Origin: Frigoribacterium faeni
GTDB lineage: Bacteria; Actinomycetota; Actinomycetes; Actinomycetales; Microbacteriaceae
DNA: 64,000 nt
Reading direction: 5' to 3'
NCBI RefSeq assembly: GCF_007988805.1
Contig: NZ_BJUV01000001.1
Span: 1 to 64,000 of the forward strand
Notes under the pieces: generated by a model
Seen by the model: the letters and a program-made list of their open reading frames with translations, nothing else
The model's database searches: none
What the model was told of the DNA's origin: nothing
Program-made: the position numbers and the translations under genes
Part shown: positions 50,161-60,730 of the stretch, in pieces
Layout: the number at the start of each line of letters is the position of its first letter
Position numbering within the stretch: position 1 is the stretch's first letter

Positions 50161-51114
50161 CTAGATGCCCAGGAAATCTGAGTTTTCTACCGGGTGCGCT
50201 ACGACTGTAGCACCTTTGAGATCGACGGCCAGCATCAGCGCGTTCCACTCGGAGATGCCGTGCTCGGCCACCAGCTCGGCGGCGAACAGCCGCTGCGCGG
50301 GGTCGCTGCCGAGCACCAGGAGCGAGGGCCCGGCGCCGGAGACGACCGCCGCGAGACCGGCGTCGCGGAGCAGGCGGATGAGGACGTCCGTCTCGGGCAT
50401 CGCGCTCGCCCGGTAGCTCTGGTGCAGGCGATCCTCCGTCGCGGCATGCAGGAGCTCCGGGCTCTGGATCAACGCGGCCACCAGCAGCGCCGACCGCGAC
50501 ACGTTGAAGGTGGCGTCCTCGTGCGGCACCGAGGCGGGCTGGAGACTGCGCGCGAGCTTGGTCGACAAGGTCGACTCGGGGACGAAGACCACGGGCGACA
50601 CGCCCCGGTGGACGAGGAGGCGCTTGTGCGCCGGCCCCGAGGACGTGGTCCACGCGATGGTCAGACCGCCGAACAGGGCGGGCGCGACGTTGTCGGGATG
50701 ACCCTCGAGGTCGGTCGCGATGGCGAGGAGCTGCGCCGACGTGAACGCGACGTCGCCCTCGAGCAGCCCCTTCGCCGCCATGATGCCCGCCACGATGGCG
50801 GCGGCCGACGACCCGAGCCCGCGGCCGTGCGGGATCGCGTTGCGGGCGTCGAGGCGGAGGCCGGGGAGCTCTCGGCCGACCGACGCGTAGGTCGCGGCGA
50901 TCGCCCGCACCACGAGGTGCGAGTCGTCGGTCGGCACCTCCCCCGCCCCGACGCCGGTGACGTTCACCTCCACCCCCGTGCCCCGGGTCGACGTGACGAC
51001 GAGCTCGTCGTAGAGCGAGAGGGCGAGACCGAGCGTGTCGAAGCCGGGACCGAGGTTGGCCGACGTCGCCGGCACGCGGACCAGGACCGACCTCACGGCC
51101 GGACCGAGGGTCAT
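50161..51114 (-). CDS. thrB: Homoserine kinase
   Basis: Phosphorylates homoserine with ATP on the way to threonine. The 317-residue GHMP kinase has the nucleotide-binding loop [13 protein letters not shown] and the C-terminal GAGPSLLVL motif. I chose the ATG at 51114, which overlaps the thrC stop by 4 bp; longer frames are shadows. Last gene of the hom-thrC-thrB set. Confidence 0.96.
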   Translation of the reverse strand: MTLGPAVRSVLVRVPATSANLGPGFDTLGLALSLYDELVVTSTRGTGVEVNVTGVGAGEVPTDDSHLVVRAIAATYASVGRELPGLRLDARNAIPHGRGLGSSAAAIVAGIMAAKGLLEGDVAFTSAQLLAIATDLEGHPDNVAPALFGGLTIAWTTSSGPAHKRLLVHRGVSPVVFVPESTLSTKLARSLQPASVPHEDATFNVSRSALLVAALIQSPELLHAATEDRLHQSYRASAMPETDVLIRLLRDAGLAAVVSGAGPSLLVLGSDPAQRLFAAELVAEHGISEWNALMLAVDLKGATVVAHPVENSDFLGI

Positions 51115-52193
51115 GCAGACGCCGGGACGAGCCCGAGCACCTCGGCGACGCGCGCCGTGTCGCTCGCCACGACCGTGGGTTCGACGTTCGAGCCGTCGGC
51201 ACGGCGGAGCGCCCACTGCGGGTCCTTCAGACCGTGGCCCGTGACCGTGAGGACGACCGTGGCCCCCGCGGGCACCACGCCGGCGTCCGCGCGCTCGAGG
51301 AGTCCCGCGACGCTGATGGCGGAGGCCGGCTCGACGAAGACGCCGACCTCGGCGGCCAGGATCTTCTGCGCCGCGAGGATCGCCTCGTCGGTGATGGCGC
51401 CGAACCAGCCGTTCGTCAGATCGCGTGCCTCGAGGGCGAGCTGCCAGGACGCGGGGTTGCCGATCCGGATGGCGCTCGCGATCGTCTCGGGGGCCTTGAC
51501 GACCTCGCCGGCGACGATGGGAGCCGACCCGGCCGCCTGGAAACCGAACATGCGCGGCAGCCGGGTGGCCCGGCCGGCCTCGAGGTCCTCGCGGTAGCCC
51601 CGGGTGTACGCGGTGTAGTTGCCCGCGTTGCCGACGGGGATGAAGTGGAAGTCGGGAGCGTCGCCGAGCACGTCGACGACCTCGAACGCGGCCGTCTTCT
51701 GGCCCTCGATCCGGTCGTTGTTGACCGAGTTGACCAGGTGCACGGGGTAGTTGGCCGCGAGGTCGCGGGCGATGTCGAGGCAGTCGTCGAAGTTGCCCTG
51801 GATCTGCAGCAGCTGTCCGTCGTGCGCGACGGCCTGGCTGAGCTTGCCCATCGCGATCTTGCCCTCGGGCACGAGCACGGCCGCCGTGATGCCGGCGTGT
51901 GCGGCGTAGGCGGCGGCGGACGCCGAGGTGTTGCCGGTCGAGGCGCAGATGACGGCCTTCGCGCCGTGCTCGACGGCCTTCGAGATCGCCATGGTCATGC
52001 CGCGGTCCTTGAACGAACCGGTGGGGTTCATGCCCTCGTACTTGACGAAGACCTTCGCCCCGGTGCGGGCCGACAGGGCTGGAGCCGGGATGAGGGGCGT
52101 GCCGCCCTCGCCCAGGGTGACGATCGGGGTCGCCTCCGTCACGTCGAGACGGTCGGCGTACTCGCGCAGGACACCCTGCCACTGGTGGGCCAT
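51111..52193 (-). CDS. thrC: Threonine synthase
   Basis: PLP enzyme converting O-phosphohomoserine to threonine. The 360-residue protein is of the short (plant/archaeal-like) type and has the PLP Lys in [11 protein letters not shown] (about 58-68), the phosphate-binding GNAGNYTAY region and ASTGNTSAS. Its ATG overlaps the hom stop (TGATG), and its 3' end overlaps thrB by 4 bp. Confidence 0.97.
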   Translation of the reverse strand: MAHQWQGVLREYADRLDVTEATPIVTLGEGGTPLIPAPALSARTGAKVFVKYEGMNPTGSFKDRGMTMAISKAVEHGAKAVICASTGNTSASAAAYAAHAGITAAVLVPEGKIAMGKLSQAVAHDGQLLQIQGNFDDCLDIARDLAANYPVHLVNSVNNDRIEGQKTAAFEVVDVLGDAPDFHFIPVGNAGNYTAYTRGYREDLEAGRATRLPRMFGFQAAGSAPIVAGEVVKAPETIASAIRIGNPASWQLALEARDLTNGWFGAITDEAILAAQKILAAEVGVFVEPASAISVAGLLERADAGVVPAGATVVLTVTGHGLKDPQWALRRADGSNVEPTVVASDTARVAEVLGLVPASA

Positions 52194-53527
52194 CAGGCTC
52201 CTTCGACTCTCAGGACGCTCGTGACGGAGTTCACGACCGGGGATACTTCCAAGGCGGCGACCGTGGCGGCGAGAGCGGACTCGCGGGCGCGGTGCGTGCC
52301 GATGATCAGAGTAGCGGTGGCCGGCGACCCGGTCTCGCCGTGTGACGCCTCGGGGCGGACCCCGCCGGTCTGCTCGACGCTGTGGACGCTGACGCCGTGC
52401 TGGCTGAGCACCCCCGCCACCTCGGCGAGGACCCCGGGCTGGTCGGCGACGTCGAGGGTGATCTGGTACCGCGTCGTGACGTCGCCGATCGGGAGCACGC
52501 GCAGATTGGCGTGCGTCGACTCGGCCAGGCCGGGGCCGCCGATGACGTGGCGACGCGCGGCGGACACCAGATCGCCGAGCACGGCGGACGCGGTCTCGAC
52601 TCCGCCGGCGCCGGCGCCGTAGAACATGAGGTCGCCGGCCGCCTCCGCCTCGACGAACACGGCGTTCTTGGCGCCGTGCACGGCGGCGAGCGGGTGGTCG
52701 AGCGGCACGAGCGCGGGATAGACCCGGGCGCTGACGCCCTCGGCGCCATCGGAGTCCACGAGTCGCTCGCAGATCGCGAGGATCTTGACGACGTATCCCG
52801 CCTTGCGGGCGGCGACGACCTGCTCGTGCGTGACGCGGGTGATGCCCTCGCGGTGGACCGCCGACAGCGGCACGGTGGTGTGGAACGCGAGACTGGCCAG
52901 GATGGCCGCCTTCTGGGCGGCGTCGTAGCCCTCGATGTCGGCGGTCGGGTCCGCTTCGGCGTAACCGAGCTCGGTGGCCGTCGCGAGAGCCGACTCGAGC
53001 GTGTCGCCGTCGGTGTCCATCCGGTCGAGGATGAAGTTGGTCGTGCCGTTGACGATGCCCATGATGCGGACGATGCGGTCGCCGGCCAGGCTGTCGCGCA
53101 GCGGGCGGATGATCGGGATGGCCCCGGCGACGGCGGCCTCGTAGTACAGCTGCGCCCCGACCTGCTCGGCGGCCTCGAAGAGCTCCGGACCGTGGCTGGC
53201 CAGCAGGGCCTTGTTGCCCGTGACCACGTCCGCCCCCGAGCCGAGGGCCTTCAGCACGTGGCTGCGCGCGGGCTCGATGCCGCCCATCAGCTCGACGACG
53301 ATGTCGGCACCGAGGATGAGCGACTCGATGTCGGTCGTCATCAGCTCGCGGGGCAGGTCGACGTCGCGCTTGGCGTCGAGGTCGCGGACGCCGATCCCGA
53401 CGAGCTCGAGTCCGGCGCCGGCCCGCCCGGCCAGGTCGTCGGCCTGCTCGAGGAGCAGCCGGGCGACCTGGGACCCCACGGAACCGGCGCCCAGCAGGGC
53501 GACCCTCACGTTGCGGTATTCGATCAT
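52193..53527 (-). CDS. hom: Homoserine dehydrogenase with ACT domain
   Basis: NAD(P)H-dependent reduction of aspartate semialdehyde to homoserine. The 444-residue protein has the Rossmann [13 protein letters not shown] (about 13-25), the GNKALLA block, the NGTTNFIL catalytic-region motif (about 165) and a C-terminal ACT domain (about 350-444), the usual place for threonine feedback. ATG 53527 is used; the frame continues upstream as a lysA shadow. Confidence 0.97.
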   Translation of the reverse strand: MIEYRNVRVALLGAGSVGSQVARLLLEQADDLAGRAGAGLELVGIGVRDLDAKRDVDLPRELMTTDIESLILGADIVVELMGGIEPARSHVLKALGSGADVVTGNKALLASHGPELFEAAEQVGAQLYYEAAVAGAIPIIRPLRDSLAGDRIVRIMGIVNGTTNFILDRMDTDGDTLESALATATELGYAEADPTADIEGYDAAQKAAILASLAFHTTVPLSAVHREGITRVTHEQVVAARKAGYVVKILAICERLVDSDGAEGVSARVYPALVPLDHPLAAVHGAKNAVFVEAEAAGDLMFYGAGAGGVETASAVLGDLVSAARRHVIGGPGLAESTHANLRVLPIGDVTTRYQITLDVADQPGVLAEVAGVLSQHGVSVHSVEQTGGVRPEASHGETGSPATATLIIGTHRARESALAATVAALEVSPVVNSVTSVLRVEGA

Positions 53528-53595
53528 GGCGTTCCGTTTCTCTGGATGGGTCCGCGGTCGCGCGGCTCGTGTCGGTGAGGAGGACGGGCGGCAGG

Positions 53596-54996
53596 TCACC
53601 CGAGGCCGGCGTCGCGCGCGAGCAGGTCGGCCTCGGTCTCGCCGCGGACGATCACGCGCGAGGCGCCGTCCCGCACGGCGACGACCGGAGGCCGGCCGAC
53701 GTGGTTGTAGTTGCTGGCCAGGCTCCAGCAGTAGGCGCCCGTCGCGGGCACGGCGAGGAGGTCGCCGGGCGACACGTCGCCCGGGAGGTAGTCGGCGAGG
53801 ACGACCAGGTCGCCGCTCTCGCAGTGCTTCCCGGCGACGCGCACGAGGGCCGGAGCAGCCGAGGAGGCGCGGCCGGCGATCGCGACCGAGTAGTCGGCCG
53901 CGTAGAGGGCCGTCCGCGCGTTGTCGCTCATGCCGCCGTCGACGCTGACGTAGCGACGCACGGCCTGCCCCGCGCCGTCGTCGAGCGACACGACGACGTC
54001 CTTGATCGTCCCGACCTCGTAGAGCGTCGTGCCCGACGGACCGATCACGGCGCGACCCGGCTCGACCGCCATCACCGGCACCGGGATGCCGAGCCGTCGG
54101 CACTCGGCCTCGACGATGTCGGCCAGGGCGGCCGCCAGCTCCCCGAGGGGCCTGGCGTCGTCGGCGCTCGTGTAGGCGATGCCGAAGCCGCCGCCGAGGT
54201 TCAGCTCGGGCACGTCTCCGTCGCGGAGGAGGTCGGCGTGCACGCCGAGGAGCCGCGCGGCCGCCTCGGCGAAGCCGTCCGAGCCGAAGATCTGCGAACC
54301 GATGTGCGAGTGCAGGCCGAGGAACCGCAGAGCCGCCCGGGCGCGGATCGACGCGACCACGTCGGGTGCGTCGGAGAGGGGCACGCCGAACTTCTGGTCC
54401 TCTCGAGCGGTCGCGAGGTACTCGTGCGTCGACGCGTGCACACCCGAGTTGACGCGCAGTCGGACGGCCTGCACGACGCCGTGCCGTTCGGCGGCCTCGG
54501 CGACGCGGACGACCTCGTCGGCGTTGTCGAGCACGATGACGCCGATGCCGGCCTCGACGGTGCGGTCGATCTCGGCGAGGGACTTGTTGTTGCCGTGGAA
54601 CCCCATGCGGGCGGGGGCGACGCCGGCGGCCCTGGCGACCGCGAACTCGCCGCCCGTGCAGATGTCGACCGACATGCCGGCCTCGCTGACCCAGCGAGCG
54701 ACCTCGGCCGACAGGAACGCCTTGGCCGCGTAGTACACGGAGACGGTGGTGCCGATGCGGCCGAACTCGCGGCCGAACGAGGCGACGGCGTCGGCCGCCC
54801 TCCCCCGGGCGTCGTCCTCGTCGACGACGTAGAGCGGAGTGCCGTAGGTCGCGGCGAGCTCGCCGGCCCGGACTCCGCCGACGACGATCTCGCCGGTGGC
54901 GTCGCGACGCGCCGATCGGGACCAGACGGACTCGTCGAGCGCGTTGGCGTCGGCCGGCTCACGGAGCCAGGCGGGGGCGAGGGGGTTCGGCGACAC
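53596..54996 (-). CDS. lysA: Diaminopimelate decarboxylase
   Basis: PLP-dependent last step of lysine synthesis, using meso-diaminopimelate, also a wall precursor. The 466-residue protein has the PLP Lys in YYAAKAFL (about 82-89), HSHIGSQ, the GGGFGIAY loop and ESGD (Cys-Glu-Ser-Gly-Asp) near the active site. The GTG at 54996 has GAGG upstream; upstream residues are Arg/Pro-rich shadow. One GAGGAGGCGCG word (53861-53871) is read here as part of RASSA. Confidence 0.96.
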   Translation of the reverse strand: MSPNPLAPAWLREPADANALDESVWSRSARRDATGEIVVGGVRAGELAATYGTPLYVVDEDDARGRAADAVASFGREFGRIGTTVSVYYAAKAFLSAEVARWVSEAGMSVDICTGGEFAVARAAGVAPARMGFHGNNKSLAEIDRTVEAGIGVIVLDNADEVVRVAEAAERHGVVQAVRLRVNSGVHASTHEYLATAREDQKFGVPLSDAPDVVASIRARAALRFLGLHSHIGSQIFGSDGFAEAAARLLGVHADLLRDGDVPELNLGGGFGIAYTSADDARPLGELAAALADIVEAECRRLGIPVPVMAVEPGRAVIGPSGTTLYEVGTIKDVVVSLDDGAGQAVRRYVSVDGGMSDNARTALYAADYSVAIAGRASSAAPALVRVAGKHCESGDLVVLADYLPGDVSPGDLLAVPATGAYCWSLASNYNHVGRPPVVAVRDGASRVIVRGETEADLLARDAGLG

Positions 54997-55066
54997 GGAT
55001 ACCTCGGTGGTCGGGGACGGCGGGATCGGATCAGAGCCTAGCGACAGCGCGCACGGCCACGAGCCG

Positions 55067-55834
55067 TCAGGAGCAGGTGGCGCCCTCGTCGAGGGTCGCC
55101 GTCGAGAGGTCGAGCCCCGCCGACGACAGATCGACTGTGGCGCGCTCGGGAGTGACGGCGACATCGCTGATGGTCGCCTCGGCGGGGAGGTACTCGGCCA
55201 CGCACACGGACGTGGCGAAGTCCCCGAGGAACCGCGTGAGGTCGATCCGCAGCGACGTCTCGGGCAGCGAGGCGGCCGTGGGGGCGAACGCGATGGCCCG
55301 GCCGCCGTCGGCCACCGTGGGCGACGCGGACACGTCGACGGGGACGTCGCCGACGATCGGGATCTGGAAGGTCTTCTCGTAGGTGACCGATCCGTCGCCG
55401 AACGACACCGTGCCTCCTGAGTCGCGGACGCCCTGCAGGGCGTTCACCGTCGAGGCGTCGGCGGAGATCGTGCCCCGGACGGCGCCGGTCTCGCCGGCGA
55501 GGTCGGTCGGGACGTCGGCCGCGTCGATGCGGAAGCTCACCGGGTCGGACGCCGAGCCGGACGACAGGGTCACCGAATCGAGCGTGCCCCGAGAGAGCTG
55601 CCAGAGGATGGAGAGACCGTGGACGTCGACGGTCACGTCGTCGATGCCGGAGGTGGACTCGATCTCGGACGCCGCCCTGTCTTCGATGACCGCCCTCGTG
55701 ATGACGTCGGCGACGACGGCGACGATCGCGAGCATGGCCACCAGTGCGAGGAGGACGACGACCACGAGCAGGGGGCGTCGACGGCGTCGCCGGGTCACCG
55801 GCCTCTCGACGAGGAGGTCGTCGGGGGCGCTCAT
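55067..55834 (-). CDS. DUF2993 domain membrane-anchored protein
   Basis: A 255-residue protein with an Arg-rich N-terminus, one membrane helix (about 22-46) and an extracytoplasmic part of the DUF2993 (LmeA) family, related to a mannoside elongation factor of mycobacteria that acts at the cell envelope; the mannoside link is family knowledge and unproven here. It sits between argS (37 bp) and lysA, breaking their usual adjacency. ATG start. Confidence 0.8.
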   Translation of the reverse strand: MSAPDDLLVERPVTRRRRRRPLLVVVVLLALVAMLAIVAVVADVITRAVIEDRAASEIESTSGIDDVTVDVHGLSILWQLSRGTLDSVTLSSGSASDPVSFRIDAADVPTDLAGETGAVRGTISADASTVNALQGVRDSGGTVSFGDGSVTYEKTFQIPIVGDVPVDVSASPTVADGGRAIAFAPTAASLPETSLRIDLTRFLGDFATSVCVAEYLPAEATISDVAVTPERATVDLSSAGLDLSTATLDEGATCS

Positions 55835-55871
55835 CGGTCGCCCCCGGAGGACCGCGCCGTGCTGACGGCGA

Positions 55872-57536
55872 TCACATGCGGTCCGGTGCGCTGACGCCGA
55901 GCAGGCCGAGCCCGTTGCGGATGACCTGACCGGCCGCGTCGTTGAGCCACAGGCGGGTGCGGTGCAGGTCGGTGACGGCCTCGTCGCCGAGCGGGGTGAC
56001 GCGGCACGAGTCGTACCAGCGGTGGTAGGTGCCGGCCAGCTCCTCCACGTAGCGGGCCACGCGGTGCGGCTCGCGCAGCTCGGCGGCCTGGCGGACGACG
56101 CGCGGCAGCTCGGCGAGGGCGCCCAGCAGGGCGGCCTCGGTCGGGTGCGAGAGCAGGGCGGCGTCGAAGGCCTCGCGGGTGACGCCGGCGGCTTCGGCGT
56201 TGCGGGCCACCGCCCGCGTCCGGGCGTGGGCGTACTGGACGTAGAAGACCGGGTTGTCGTTGCTGCGCCTGGTGAGCAGATCGAGGTCGATGTCGATCGA
56301 GCTGTTCACCGGGCTCCGCACGAGCGAGTACCGACCGGCGTCGACGCCCACCGCGTCGACGAGGTCCTCCATCGTGACGACGGTGCCGTTGCGCTTCGAC
56401 ATGCGCAGCGGCTCGCCGTCGCGGAGCAGGTTGACCATCTGGCCGATGAGGATCTCGAGGTTCACCCCGGGCTCGTCGCCGAAGGCGGCGCACATGGCCA
56501 TCATGCGGCCGACGTAGCCGTGGTGGTCGGCGCCGAGCATGATGAGGTTCCGCTCGAAGCCGCGCTCGCGCTTGTCGAGGTAGTACGCCAGATCGCCCGC
56601 GATGTAGGCGGCCTCGCCGTCGGTCTTGATGATGACGCGGTCGCGATCGTCGCCGAACTCGGTGGTGCGCAGCCAGGTCGCACCCTCGGCCTCGTAGACG
56701 TGGCCCAGCTCGCGGAGCCGCGCGACGGCCCGGTCGACGGCCTTCGACTCGTGCAGCGCGTTCTCGTGGAAGTACACGTCGAAGTCGACGCCGAAGTCGT
56801 GGAGCGACGCCTTGATGTCGTCGAACATGAAGTCCACTCCGACCGAGCGGAACGTCTCCTGCGCCTCGTCGCGCGGCAGGGCGCGGACGTCGCCGTCGAC
56901 GGCGGCCATGACGCGGTCGGCGATGTCGGAGATGTACTGCCCGCCGTAGCCGTCCTCCGGGGTGGGCTCGCCCAGCGCACGGGCCAGCAGGCTGCGGGAG
57001 AACCGGTCGATCTGCCCGCCGTGGTCGTTGAAGTAGTACTCGCGCGTCACGAGGGCGCCCTGCGCCTGGAACACCCGGGCCAGGCTGTCGCCGACGGCCG
57101 CCCAGCGGACGCCGCCGAGGTGGATGGGACCGGTCGGGTTGGCCGAGACGAACTCGAGGTCGATGGTGACGCCCTCGTAGTAGTCGCCGCGGCCGTAGGC
57201 GTCGCCCTGCTCGACGATCGACTGCGCGAGCAGCCCGGCTGCGGCGGCGTCGAGACGGATGTTGATGAACCCGGGCCCGGCGACGTCCACGTCGGCGACC
57301 CCGTCGACCTCGGCCAGCTCACCCGCGATCTCGGTCGCGAGCTCACGCGGGCTGCTGCCGACGCGCTTGGCGAACTTCATGGCCACGTTGGTCGTCCAGT
57401 CGCCGTGGTCGAGGTTGCGAGGCCGCTCGAGGACGACGTCCGCGGGGGTCACCGCGACCTCGTCGGCCAGGCCTCGACGCTCGAGCACACCCGAGACGAC
57501 GGCGAGGAGGGACGTGGAGAGTTCGGCGGGAGTCAC
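55872..57536 (-). CDS. argS: Arginyl-tRNA synthetase
   Basis: Class I synthetase charging tRNA-Arg. The 554-residue protein has an N-terminal tRNA-binding domain (about 1-80), the HIGH-like HLGG (about 131-134) and RMSKRNG (KMSKS-type) motifs, and a C-terminal anticodon-binding domain. GTG start. It heads the argS-lysA-hom gene line and is divergent from the lipoprotein gene, 82 bp apart. Confidence 0.97.
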   Translation of the reverse strand: MTPAELSTSLLAVVSGVLERRGLADEVAVTPADVVLERPRNLDHGDWTTNVAMKFAKRVGSSPRELATEIAGELAEVDGVADVDVAGPGFINIRLDAAAAGLLAQSIVEQGDAYGRGDYYEGVTIDLEFVSANPTGPIHLGGVRWAAVGDSLARVFQAQGALVTREYYFNDHGGQIDRFSRSLLARALGEPTPEDGYGGQYISDIADRVMAAVDGDVRALPRDEAQETFRSVGVDFMFDDIKASLHDFGVDFDVYFHENALHESKAVDRAVARLRELGHVYEAEGATWLRTTEFGDDRDRVIIKTDGEAAYIAGDLAYYLDKRERGFERNLIMLGADHHGYVGRMMAMCAAFGDEPGVNLEILIGQMVNLLRDGEPLRMSKRNGTVVTMEDLVDAVGVDAGRYSLVRSPVNSSIDIDLDLLTRRSNDNPVFYVQYAHARTRAVARNAEAAGVTREAFDAALLSHPTEAALLGALAELPRVVRQAAELREPHRVARYVEELAGTYHRWYDSCRVTPLGDEAVTDLHRTRLWLNDAAGQVIRNGLGLLGVSAPDRM

Positions 57537-57618
57537 GGTGGACGATCTTACCGGCTGCGGCCTCCTCGGGACGCAGCCTCCGGTCGCCTCCCGAGGTCGC
57601 GTCGGTCAAGATGGGAGC

Positions 57619-58278
57619 ATGACGTCGAACCACCGCCGCGCCCGGAGCGGACTCCGTGCCGCCGCCCTCGTCGGACTCGCCCTCGCCTCCCTGTCGGCCT
57701 GCACGGCGACCGGCGCGACCTCGCCCACGACGCCTCCCTCGTCGGCGCCGGAAACGAGCGGCTCGGCGACCACCGCATCGCCGACCCCGACCGCGCCCGC
57801 TCTGGTGAGCACGCCGTTCGCCGCCGACTGCGCCGCGCTCGTCGATCCGGCGACCCTGGAGTCCAGCTTCCCCGGGCTCACGGTCGCGGACGCGCCCGAT
57901 CCGGGCACGGGAGTCGACGCCGCCGACGACGACGACGACGACGCCACCGCGACTCCGCTCCAGCAGGTCGCCGACGCCGACGGGACGCTGTGCGCCTGGA
58001 CCGATGCCGCGGGCGACGAGTTCACCCTCGGCGTCGCGCACTACGACGACGCGGGCCTCACCTCGCTCGCGAACGAGCTGGTGGCCTCGAGCAACTCCGT
58101 CCCGACCTACGGGGTCGAGGGGTACTTCCAGGTCGACGGCGGCACCGGCCGCGCGGACTTCTTCCCGCTGCCCTACTACGTCGTGCTCGAGTCGACGGCC
58201 TTCGTCGAGCCGGGCTCGGCCGAGCCGATGGCCGCCCAGGTGGTGGCGGCGCTCGACGCGACGGGCACGGCCGGCTGA
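57619..58278 (+). CDS. Secreted lipoprotein of unknown function
   Basis: A 219-residue lipoprotein: signal peptide with lipobox LSAC (Cys at about 28), a Thr/Ser/Pro-rich linker (about 30-65), then a small domain with DCAALVDP, CAWTDAAG and a six-Asp run (about 99-104). The two Cys spaced in the mature part suggest a disulphide. No characterised family recognised; actinobacteria encode many such lipoproteins of about 200 residues. ATG 57619 with GGGAG upstream. Confidence 0.75.
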   Translation: MTSNHRRARSGLRAAALVGLALASLSACTATGATSPTTPPSSAPETSGSATTASPTPTAPALVSTPFAADCAALVDPATLESSFPGLTVADAPDPGTGVDAADDDDDDATATPLQQVADADGTLCAWTDAAGDEFTLGVAHYDDAGLTSLANELVASSNSVPTYGVEGYFQVDGGTGRADFFPLPYYVVLESTAFVEPGSAEPMAAQVVAALDATGTAG

Positions 58279-58311
58279 CCCGCGCCTCCTCGGCTCCGGC
58301 TCGTCCGGCGG

Positions 58312-59070
58312 TCAGGCCGCGTGGGCCACGGCCCGGACCGACGCGACGGCGGCGCGCAGCCGTCCGAGCAGCGCCGGCAGCTGCGCACGGTCGGAACCGC
58401 GGTCCTCCGGGTGCCACTGCACGCCGGTGACGGGCGCCGAGCGGTGCTCCACGGCCTCCACCGTGCCGTCCGACGACCGGGCGACGACGCGCAGCCCGTC
58501 GCCGAGACGCCCGACGGCCTGGTGATGGGCGCTGCGCACCCGCGCGCCGACGCCCAGGGCGGCGGCCAGACCGCTGCCGGGCTCGATCGCGACGTCGTGG
58601 CCGACCATCGACCGATCGGCCGGGACGTCCGCGGCGCGGTGCAGGCCGTGCGCGTCGTCGAGGTGCTGCACGAGAGTCCCCCCGAGCGCCACGTTGATGA
58701 TCTGATGCCCGCGGCAGATGCCCAGCAGCGGGGTGCCGCGACCGATCGCCCGACGGACGAGCGCGATCTGCGCCGCATCGGCCACGACGTCGTGGCTCCC
58801 CTCGGCGACGTAGCCGGAGCCGCCGCCGTAGAACTCCGGGGCGATGTCCTCGCCGCCGAGCACGACGATCGCGTCGGCGGCGTCGCTCAGCCGGAGCAGG
58901 TCGTCGACGCCGAGGTCGCCGGCCGAGAGCCGGTCGGCCGCCCAGCCGCCCTCGCCCGCGTCGGCCAGCACCTGCGCCACCATCGTCTGCACGTACGCGT
59001 CGTAGCGCGGGGCGTGCGGGCGGCGGCGGGTCACCTCGACGACGGCGAGGCGGAGCGGGGCGCGGGACAT
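58312..59070 (-). CDS. Class I glutamine amidotransferase-like gamma-glutamyl hydrolase (peptidase C26)
   Basis: A 252-residue protein of the PuuD family, which in E. coli hydrolyses gamma-glutamyl-GABA in putrescine degradation. The catalytic Cys lies in LGICRGHQIINVALGG and the His and Glu in QWHPED. No other putrescine gene is nearby, so the substrate is uncertain. ATG start; 33 bp after the convergent lipoprotein gene, with one GAGGAGGCGCG word (58281-58291) in that gap. Confidence 0.87.
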   Translation of the reverse strand: MSRAPLRLAVVEVTRRRPHAPRYDAYVQTMVAQVLADAGEGGWAADRLSAGDLGVDDLLRLSDAADAIVVLGGEDIAPEFYGGGSGYVAEGSHDVVADAAQIALVRRAIGRGTPLLGICRGHQIINVALGGTLVQHLDDAHGLHRAADVPADRSMVGHDVAIEPGSGLAAALGVGARVRSAHHQAVGRLGDGLRVVARSSDGTVEAVEHRSAPVTGVQWHPEDRGSDRAQLPALLGRLRAAVASVRAVAHAA

Positions 59071-59143
59071 GACCCCATCGTCGTCACGTCCGCGCCGGGA
59101 CGCCAGCCGCGTTGCGTCACGTTACGACGCGCCGCGCCGCGCC

Positions 59144-59812
59144 TCAGGGCCAGAGGGAGGCGCGGGTCCAGCCGTCGCCGTCGCGGTCGTACCGCAGACG
59201 CACCTGGTCGCGCCCGCTCGTGGCCTGCCAGAACTCGATCGACGAGGGCTCGACCCGGTAGGCCGTCCAGTCGTCGGGCACGAAGTCGTCGTCCGCCGCG
59301 ATCCGCTCGCGCGCCGCTGCCAGGCTGCGCCGCGCCTCCTCGGGGTCGTCGACGACGGTGCTCTGCGGCACGGCGATCGCGCCCGCCCGCGAGTCGGGGT
59401 GGCGCGATGTGAAGTCGGCCTCGCTCGCGGCCCGCGGTCCGGCGACCGCGCGCCCGACGACCCGGATCTGTCGTCCGCGCTCCGACCAGAAGAAGGTCAG
59501 GGCCACGCGGGGATCGGCGCCGATCTGGCGACCCTTCGGGCTGAGCGACGACGAGGCGAACCAGAACGCGTCGTCGACGTCCTTGAGCAGCACGACGCGG
59601 GCGGCCGCCCCGCCTCCGGTGTCGACGGTCGAGAGCACCATCGCCTGCGGCTGGGCCACGCCGGCGTCGACCGCGTCGATCAGCCAGTCGACGACCAGGC
59701 TGCGCGGGTCGTCCGGCGACTCGTCGGCGACGAGGGCGGGCAGGTCGGGATGCGGGGGCTTGGCCCCGCGGAGACGGTCTCGCAGGGCGGGGGCGGGGGC
59801 GTCGGAGCTCAT
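59144..59812 (-). CDS. pdxH: Pyridoxamine 5'-phosphate oxidase-like flavoprotein
   Basis: Probable FMN-dependent oxidase making pyridoxal 5'-phosphate. The 222-residue protein has the PNPOx N-terminal FMN-binding region (MVLSTVD, RVVLLKDVDDAFWFASS, SPKGRQI, FFWSERGRQIRVVGR) and the C-terminal dimerisation block (WTAYRVEPSSIEFWQATSGRDQVRLRY). It is slightly divergent from E. coli PdxH. ATG start. It contains one full GAGGAGGCGCG word (59331-59341) and one core word. Confidence 0.88.
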   Translation of the reverse strand: MSSDAPAPALRDRLRGAKPPHPDLPALVADESPDDPRSLVVDWLIDAVDAGVAQPQAMVLSTVDTGGGAAARVVLLKDVDDAFWFASSSLSPKGRQIGADPRVALTFFWSERGRQIRVVGRAVAGPRAASEADFTSRHPDSRAGAIAVPQSTVVDDPEEARRSLAAARERIAADDDFVPDDWTAYRVEPSSIEFWQATSGRDQVRLRYDRDGDGWTRASLWP

Positions 59813-59905
59813 CCGCCCACCCTGCTCCCCCGACCCGAGCCGCGACCGGACGAGTCGCGCGTCGGAGGACCCGCCGAATCGCTGCTAGCCTTGTCGACGA
59901 CCCGG

Positions 59906-59977
59906 GCCCCCATAGCTCAGGGGATAGAGCACTGCCCTCCGGAGGCAGGGGCGAAGGTTCGAATCCTTCTGGGGGCA
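59906..59977 (+). tRNA. tRNA-Arg (anticodon CCG)
   Basis: A 72-base cloverleaf: acceptor GCCCCCA pairs with TGGGGGC, discriminator A, D arm GCTC/GAGC, anticodon arm CTGCC/GGCAG with loop CTCCGGA (anticodon CCG, Arg), T arm GAAGG/CCTTC with TTCGAAT. The 3' CCA is not encoded. It is upstream and convergent to a serine recombinase gene. Confidence 0.95.
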
Positions 59978-60040
59978 CCCTTCTCCTCGTCTCGACCGCG
60001 ATGGTCCTCCTCGTCGCAGGCGACGACGGCCGTCGTGCGA

Positions 60041-60640
60041 TCAGCCGAACGTCTGCGGCCGCGTGTCGTCCGCGCGGTCCTCGCCGCCGCCGGTCGAGTC
60101 GCGCTCCAGCTCCCGTCGGAGCAAGCGCTCACTGACCCCCAGGTGCCGGGCGATGTCGCGGACGGGCGCCTCGTCGGCCAGCATGTCGCGTGCGATGCGG
60201 AGTCGATGCCGGCTCACGGTCTGGCGCCGGGGCTGACGCGCATCGCGCTTCCTCCTCTCGGCCGCGAGACCGACCTCGGCCTCGACGGTCCGTTCGTGCG
60301 CGGCGAGCGCCGACGCGGCCCGGAAGAAGAACCTCCCCCACGGGCCGATCTCGTCGATCCCCTCGTCCAGGCTGCGGAGGGCGACACCGCGCTCGTCGAG
60401 GTCGGCCACGAGCGCGAGCAGGTCGGCGACCGTGCCTCCGAGGCGATCGAGCCGGGTGACGACGAAGACGTCGCCGTCGCGGAGCGAGGCCAGGGCGTCG
60501 GCCAGGAAGGGCCGCCGAGCCCGGAGCCCGGTCGCGCGGTCGATGTAGATGCGTTCGCAGGCGGCGGCTTCGAGTGCGGCCTGCTGCCGGTCGGGCGACA
60601 CGTCGTCGTCCGAGATCCGCGCGTAGCCCACGACGCTCAT
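60041..60640 (-). CDS. Serine recombinase (resolvase/invertase family)
   Basis: A 199-residue small serine recombinase. The N-terminal catalytic domain (about 1-125) has YARIS with the nucleophilic Ser10, and VVTRLDRLG and FFFRAASALAAHER; a helix-turn-helix region (about 145-185, VRDIARHLGVSERLL) recognises DNA. Such proteins invert or resolve DNA segments or act on mobile elements. It is immediately downstream of tRNA-Arg, but I find no duplicated tRNA 3' end, transposon ends or partners. ATG start with GGAGG upstream. Confidence 0.88.
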   Translation of the reverse strand: MSVVGYARISDDDVSPDRQQAALEAAACERIYIDRATGLRARRPFLADALASLRDGDVFVVTRLDRLGGTVADLLALVADLDERGVALRSLDEGIDEIGPWGRFFFRAASALAAHERTVEAEVGLAAERRKRDARQPRRQTVSRHRLRIARDMLADEAPVRDIARHLGVSERLLRRELERDSTGGGEDRADDTRPQTFG

Positions 60641-60667
60641 GGCCCGAACCCTCCGAGGGAGACGAAT

Positions 60668-60721
60668 GGCCCCGCCGAGGCGGGGCCGTGGTCTGGTCGC
60701 CTCACCCGCCGGGCGGGTGAG
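60668..60721 (-). terminator. Two adjacent hairpins after the 71-residue gene
   Basis: An 8-bp inverted repeat (60668-60675 with 60680-60687, loop CGAG) and a 10-bp one (60701-60710 with 60712-60721, nearly no loop) lie between the 71-residue gene stop and the recombinase start. They form a likely transcription terminator for the small gene and insulate the recombinase. Confidence 0.65.
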
Positions 60722-60730
60722 CCGCGTCGA

